Of a stretch of DNA of 64,000 bases, positions 59,401 through 64,000 are shown piece by piece. Under the pieces are notes generated by a model. That model saw nothing but the letters and a program-made list of their open reading frames with translations, did not search any database and was not told the origin of the DNA. The stretch's first letter is position 1. Every line of letters begins with the position of its first letter. A program made the translations under genes and the position numbers. Source of the DNA: Phallus indusiatus (lineage: Eukaryota; Basidiomycota; Agaricomycetes; Phallales; Phallaceae); assembly GCA_027605045.1 (NCBI GenBank), contig JAQFWX010000036.1:124001-188000 (forward strand), written 5' to 3'.

Positions 59401-60938
59401 TTTATGGTGATACCGACTCTGTGATGGTGAAGTTCGGTACAAATAAGTTAGAGGAAGCTATGCGCTTAGGTTCTTTTTTGTTCCGACTTTCTTGCAGTTT
59501 CAAATCTGACCTTTGAATTTTTTTAGGAGCTGAAGCTGCGTCCCTGGTTACGACCAAATTCACAAAACCTATCAAGCTAGAATTCGAAAAAGTATATTTC
59601 CCATATCTCTTGATTAATAAAAAACGATACGCTGGCTTGTATTGGACTCGTCCAGAGAAATATGATAAGATGGACTCCAAGGGTATTGAGGTGAGGAATA
59701 TTGAATTGTTAAGAGTTGAAGATTTCATCTCAGATATTATATAGACAGTCAGACGTGACAATTGCAGGCTGGTTCAAACTGTTATCGAGACATGTCTTCA
59801 CAAGATGCTTATCGACAGAGACGTCAAAGCCGCCGAAGCGTAAGTGGACATTCAATTAGAATACTTTTGCTGTTCCTAAGATGCACTTGTAGCTTCGTCA
59901 AGCGGACCATCGCAGACTTGTTGCAAAACAAAGTTGATATGTCCCAGCTCGTCATCACGAAGGCATTAGCTAAAGCTGGTGTGTTTCACGTCTAGAGAGA
60001 GCTAGCGCTTCTTGCTCATCGTGACTATAGATTATGCGGCGAAACAGCCTCACGTCGAGCTCGCAGAGAGGATGAGACAACGCGACGCGGGCTCTGCACC
60101 GGCTTTAGGAGATCGAGTAGCATATGTCATTATCAAGGGCATCAAAGGTAAGCAGCTTGAGAAGACTACGAGAAACAATTATCGACCGGGGTTTTAGGTG
60201 CCGCTGCATACGAGAAATCGGAGGACCCTATCTATGTTCTTGAGAATAACATACCGATTGACACGAAGTATTACCTCGACAATCAACTTTCGAAGCCTCT
60301 GTTGCGTATTTTCGAACCTATTTTGGGCGAGAAAGCTCAGTCACTCTGTATGTTATTGCATTTGCCTGCATTGTGATTGCAGCACTAATAGTGATACACA
60401 GTGGCCGGTGAACACACGCGATCCATTCAAATTGCTACTCCTTCAATAGGTGGTCTGATGAAATATGCCGTAAAAACTATGACTTGTTTGGGCTGTAAAA
60501 CTGCTTTGAAACCTTCGAACAGCATCAAAGGTTTGTTGGATGTAGTTGTTGACCTTTCTTGGTTCTGATGCGTTGACAGATGGCGCTGTTTGCAACAATT
60601 GTCGCCCTAAATTAGGGGATTTGCATTTTAAACAAGTATGGCTTCTTCAAATGCTCTATCAGTGATGCTCATTCGTCGCTCTAGGTTACATTGACGTCCG
60701 AGCGTCAAGTTCAATTTGCTCGATTATGGACCCAGTGCCAACGATGTCAAGGATCATTACATCAAGTACGCATTTGCCAAGCGAATTATTAATATTTTTG
60801 GTTTCTTAATTTTTTCTCCCTTAGGACGTTTTATGCACAAGCAAGGATTGTCCTATCTTCTACATGCGCAAAAAAGCGCAAAAGGAGGTTGAGGACTCCG
60901 TCGCGGTTTTGGATCGGTTTAGCAACGAAATATGGTAG
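56461..60938 (+). CDS. POL3: DNA polymerase delta catalytic subunit
   Basis: Roughly 20 exons from ATG 56,461 ([11 protein letters not shown], spliced to [17 protein letters not shown] at about 56,553) to TAG 60,936-60,938; about 1,080 residues. It has a nuclear-type basic N-terminus and a family-B N-terminal domain ([18 protein letters not shown] near 57,240). The 3'-5' exonuclease motifs are [10 protein letters not shown] (57,720), [10 protein letters not shown] (58,015) and YCLKDAYLP (58,415). Polymerase motifs: [17 protein letters not shown] (58,790), [12 protein letters not shown] (59,180) and [12 protein letters not shown] (59,400). KKRYAGLYW is the fingers/palm signature. The C-terminus has two zinc modules: [12 protein letters not shown]...CNNC and the CysB iron-sulphur site CQRCQGS...[10 protein letters not shown]. 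It performs lagging-strand synthesis with PCNA. All catalytic acids are present. Confidence 0.95.
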
Positions 60939-61108
60939 ACTTATTCATAAAAGACACGTTATCCTATGTAGTATAATGTTTTTGTATCGTCGTAGCGGAG
61001 TTCTTGTATAGTAGCGGTTTGTCACACGTAACCTTCACGTAAATGCAATGACTAGAAATTGTCGCGCGGCGCGTGCATGTCCAAAGTCCAGTTCAGTCGT
61101 ATGCGACG

Positions 61109-63033
61109 ATGATCAAGAAGGCGATCCCAGATATCTCAGTACTCAGCCAATCTGCTGCCAATATCGTACTTGATGCCCAACGGCGGAATGAACTTCAGTA
61201 ACTATACTAAATTTACCTTGATTGATATCAATTGAGAAGACTGACATGGCACCGCAGTTTATTCAGCGTCAACCAGATCAAAAGGCAATTGGAACGTGAA
61301 TTCTCTGTAGAAGAAAATACCTTTAACGACGCGTATTATAAGAAGATTATTGGGCAGGCAGTAAGATCTGCGGTGAGTTATTGAAGAATAATTATGTTAT
61401 CGTAGTGGCTGTATTTATGACCTGAGGAATTTTTCATAGCTTGAACACGGCGTCCCCCCATCACACCAGTCCGAAACGAATGAGGCATCTAAGCAAAAAG
61501 AATCTGAGGGAGTTAAGCAACTCAACAAAAAATCGAAACCTGAAGAAAAGCAAACCGAAAGCAAAAGCTCGATGAAAAAGACTGACGAGAAGGAGAAGGA
61601 AAAGGAAAAGGAGAGGGAGAGGGAGAAGGGTAAAGGAAAGGAGAAAGAGACGGAGAGAAAAAAGGAAACCCCTTCGTCTTCAGCGCGCCCGGTCTCCCAA
61701 TCTTCATCCATTAAAAAAGTGTACAAAATGCCTAACCCAGAAGATGTACGTGATCGCGTTTTAGATTAAGTTCTTAATAACTCACTACTTATGTAGCGGG
61801 GAAGACGAGTATGGCACAACCTTCATGTACGTTTGATCTTTATTCTCACCTTGTTTCTTTACAGGATTTCACACTTAAAGTACGTAAATCGGCGCTGTGT
61901 CAGTGCAACCATGACACCTTTCGATAGGCTTTACCAACAGCAAAGGAAAATGAAGGGTCAAAGTCTGCTTCTGGAAAGGTAAATGAATCTTTCGTTTGCC
62001 ATTTTTATAGTTTTTGATTATTATAGTCTACAATGAAACGTCCGTTCAAAAGTCGTGAGTATATCGAAGACGACGAGGAGGATGACTCGGCCATAACTGA
62101 GGTGCGCAAATAATGCTTCTAAAGAAATTAGTGTCATTATATACCATGATTTAACAGGGTAGCGGAGACGAAAAGAAGTCATCTTCGGAAGAATCTTCGA
62201 GCTCTTCAAAATCAGATGAACACGAACGTAGAAGGAAGCGAAAGAAAAGACAGGAAGAAGTAGGCACCTAATTAGTCCTCAGGGTTTTGCGACTAACCAT
62301 TTGCCAGGGTTCGCGTAAAGTAAACGAGTTTAGTTGTTAAAATGATTTGTTCTGAGTTTCCGGTAAGCGTTCTAAAAGTGTTCGAGAGACCGAAGCCTCG
62401 GAGGGAGATGAAGCGACGATAGCAAAATATAAGGTACATTTGTCTTTTGACATCTTGATATTGTGCTTGAATCTTTGTGATTATTTCAGGCGCTGGTTGC
62501 GGCGTGTGGTGCGAGAAAAAAATGGTTTGTCCATCGTTCTATTTTTTTGTGCAAGACCTAATGTTGTCATGATAGGTCCAAAGAGTTCGAAAACTACCCA
62601 ACGCCAAAGCAGCAAATTAATCGTCTAAAGGAAATGTTGGCCGAGCTGGGTATGAAAAGAGGTCGATATAACATGGAGAAAGCGAAGCAAATTAAGAGAA
62701 AAAGGGATCTAGCACGAGAGTTAGGTAAGTATAACACCTTTTTAGACGATAATCCTAATGTTTTACCGAATTTATAGAGGATGTCATTGAATTCGAGCGT
62801 AAGGCAGGGATTTCTCGAGATCGTCGAAAGAAACCTACTGGTCGTCCTGTCGGGGAATTGGATACCGAAACTGAGAGCGAAAGTGACAATGACGGGTCAG
62901 ATTCAGGTTCTGATAACGAGGTACGTTCGGTTTATGTAGCTCAAAACATCGTGATACTGACGGACCCACGACTCTTTAGCCGGCTTCGACCGCCATAAAG
63001 AAATACCTAAGTAAACAGCGGGAGGAAAGGTGA
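61109..63033 (+). CDS. HIRIP3-like histone chaperone with N-terminal DEK-C-like domain
   Basis: About nine exons from ATG 61,109 (MIKKAIPDISVLSQSAANIV) to TGA 63,031-63,033; the start is the best in-frame ATG, not proven. The N-terminal part resembles a DEK C-terminal domain (LFSVNQIKRQLEREFSVEEN, YYKKIIGQAVRSA near 61,260-61,370). Then come a long charged region with a purine-rich KEKEKEREREKGKGK run (61,585-61,660) and acidic/serine blocks (EYIEDDEEDDS, EESSSSSKSDE). The C-terminal HIRIP3/CHZ-like block has ALVAACGARKKWSKEF, YPTPKQQINRLKEMLAELG and RYNMEKAKQIKRKRDLAREL, and ends with an Asp/Ser-rich stretch and a basic tail. HIRIP3-family proteins bind H2A-H2B and the HIRA complex; the function here is inferred. 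Confidence 0.75.
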
Positions 63034-63129
63034 TAGCTCGAAAAGGTAGATACACAGAATTGCTAGTAATGTATTAATTCAATAATGTTCATCTATGATT
63101 ACATTGGATAAATTAATGCCGATATCTTG
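63034..63129. terminator. Convergent 3' spacer between HIRIP3-like and VPS25
   Basis: Only 96 bases lie between the two stop codons of convergent genes. AT-rich; an aataatgtt / attaatgcc pattern could serve polyadenylation in either direction, but no defined signal is claimed. Confidence 0.5.
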
Positions 63130-63941
63130 TCAACTATTGCCTGTCCCAGGGAAGAACCGAACACCGCCTCCCTCCACACCTTCAATTATTTGACCCCTGC
63201 CGGTTTTGCCCAAGACACCAATAGCCTTCCTCAGTAAAGGAATGGGTAATCCTTTCATAGGGCTAGCCGAGTCGGGTGCTGTCAGCTCATAGAACGTAAG
63301 GATTGTGTTCAACTGTCCCGTAGAAGTAGCCTACAAAGGATTATTCAACTCAGCTGTCAATGTTTATAGATTAAAGACGGGAAGCGAAATGTACCCATTC
63401 ATGAACAACTTCAGCCCATTCTTCAGGGAGACGCCAGTAGATCAAGATAGTTCTTGTCTGTTTCGGCGGATCATAAATGGCCAGGTTTTGCGACACCATC
63501 GCAGCCATCAGAACCGATAAGTGAGAAGGAAGTAGTTTGCCTGTAGAGAACACCTTAGTTGAACGTCTGAGTAGACAAACAGCCACCGATACGCACGGTT
63601 CAGACGATCATTTCGCAAAATCTCTCGCCAGTCACTTTCGGGTGACTCGCAATCATCAACCTTTAAAGTAAATAATCCTTTATGGCGTGCATATGAGAGG
63701 ATGAGACGTGTCCAGTCTTGAGTTTGGACGGCTTGTGTAGTAGGATTCGGCTGAAGACTATCGGTGATGTCAGTGGGATCGCTAAGCTGTCACGCAACTT
63801 CTAGACGCACGTGAAGAATGGGGGAAGTGAGTGGATACTAGGTAACCGAAAGCCTGAATTATCGAAGACAATGAGATGGGCGAATTCTGAGCGAATTGCT
63901 AGTACTTTACCTGACGCTGTGAGATAAGGCTGGAGGGACAT
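63130..63941 (-). CDS. VPS25: ESCRT-II subunit VPS25
   Basis: About six exons from ATG 63941-63939 (MSLQPYLTAS) to TGA 63132-63130. After the first intron: FRLPSIHSLPPFFT; then QPNPTTQAVQTQDWTRLILSY and ARHKGLFTLKVDD; REILRNDRLN; KLLPSHLSVLMAAMVSQNLA with YDPPKQTRTILIYWRLPEEWAE; and LNTILTFYELTAPDSASP, GLPIPLLRKAIGVLGKTGR and GGGVRFFPG. PPF, the DWxRLILSY helix and the two winged-helix repeats are typical of VPS25. ESCRT-II sorts ubiquitinated membrane cargo into multivesicular bodies and recruits Vps20. The length is about 185 residues as expected, and no lesion was seen. Confidence 0.9.
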
Positions 63942-64000
63942 GGACGTACATCATTTAACTCCGCTGAATGGCTCAGAGCTTACGCAAGCCAATTAGTAAT

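Noticed and set aside
61415..61726. Minus-strand Ser/Phe-rich 103-codon frame
   Set aside because: It is the complement of the purine-rich Lys/Glu repeat of the HIRIP3-like gene.

Overview
This is nuclear DNA of a filamentous basidiomycete, most likely an Agaricomycete. Genes are split by many short GT..AG introns of roughly 45-70 nt. Several families have the sequence style of mushroom-forming fungi, notably the 'WSLDPSG' kinase-like family and a seven-TM protein with an RLYVVWGRNR motif. The genes from about 45.5 kb onward are eukaryotic housekeeping genes.

The window has two halves. The left part (1 to about 39,510) is an unstable, repeat-built region. It holds seven same-strand (-) copies, A to G, of one gene family: an N-terminal helical bundle, a kinase-N-lobe-like segment, a long unassigned C-terminal region and an acidic tail. 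A is cut by the window edge. B and E look open. F is open apart from a shortened tail and a compensated double indel. C (frameshift), D (nonsense plus indels) and G (nonsense) look broken. Between the copies lie duplicated pieces of other genes: five fragments of a BRAP2/ETP1-type RING E3 gene, two VMA12-type V-ATPase assembly genes (one has lost its ATG), two decayed actin-related-protein copies, and an unidentified plus-strand element 'X' found downstream of several kinase-like copies. Positions 1-6,300 and about 31,910-39,480 are direct duplicates of each other.

The array ends at about 39,510, inside a Yrb2/NUP50-like Ran-binding protein gene. That gene lacks its Ran-binding domain and carries two apparent frameshifts.

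The right part (41.4-64 kb) is ordinary, compact and mostly intact: a 7TM protein, a thioesterase-like protein, ataxin-10, REC8 cohesin, RPL30, VMS1/ANKZF1, RPB7, the DNA polymerase delta catalytic subunit, a HIRIP3-like histone chaperone and ESCRT-II VPS25. Neighbours are close and often divergent or convergent (RPB7/POL3 divergent; RPL30/VMS1 and HIRIP3/VPS25 convergent).

All gene models were assembled by reading frames and splice signals by eye, so exon borders are approximate unless stated. Family names rest on remembered motifs, not on database searches.
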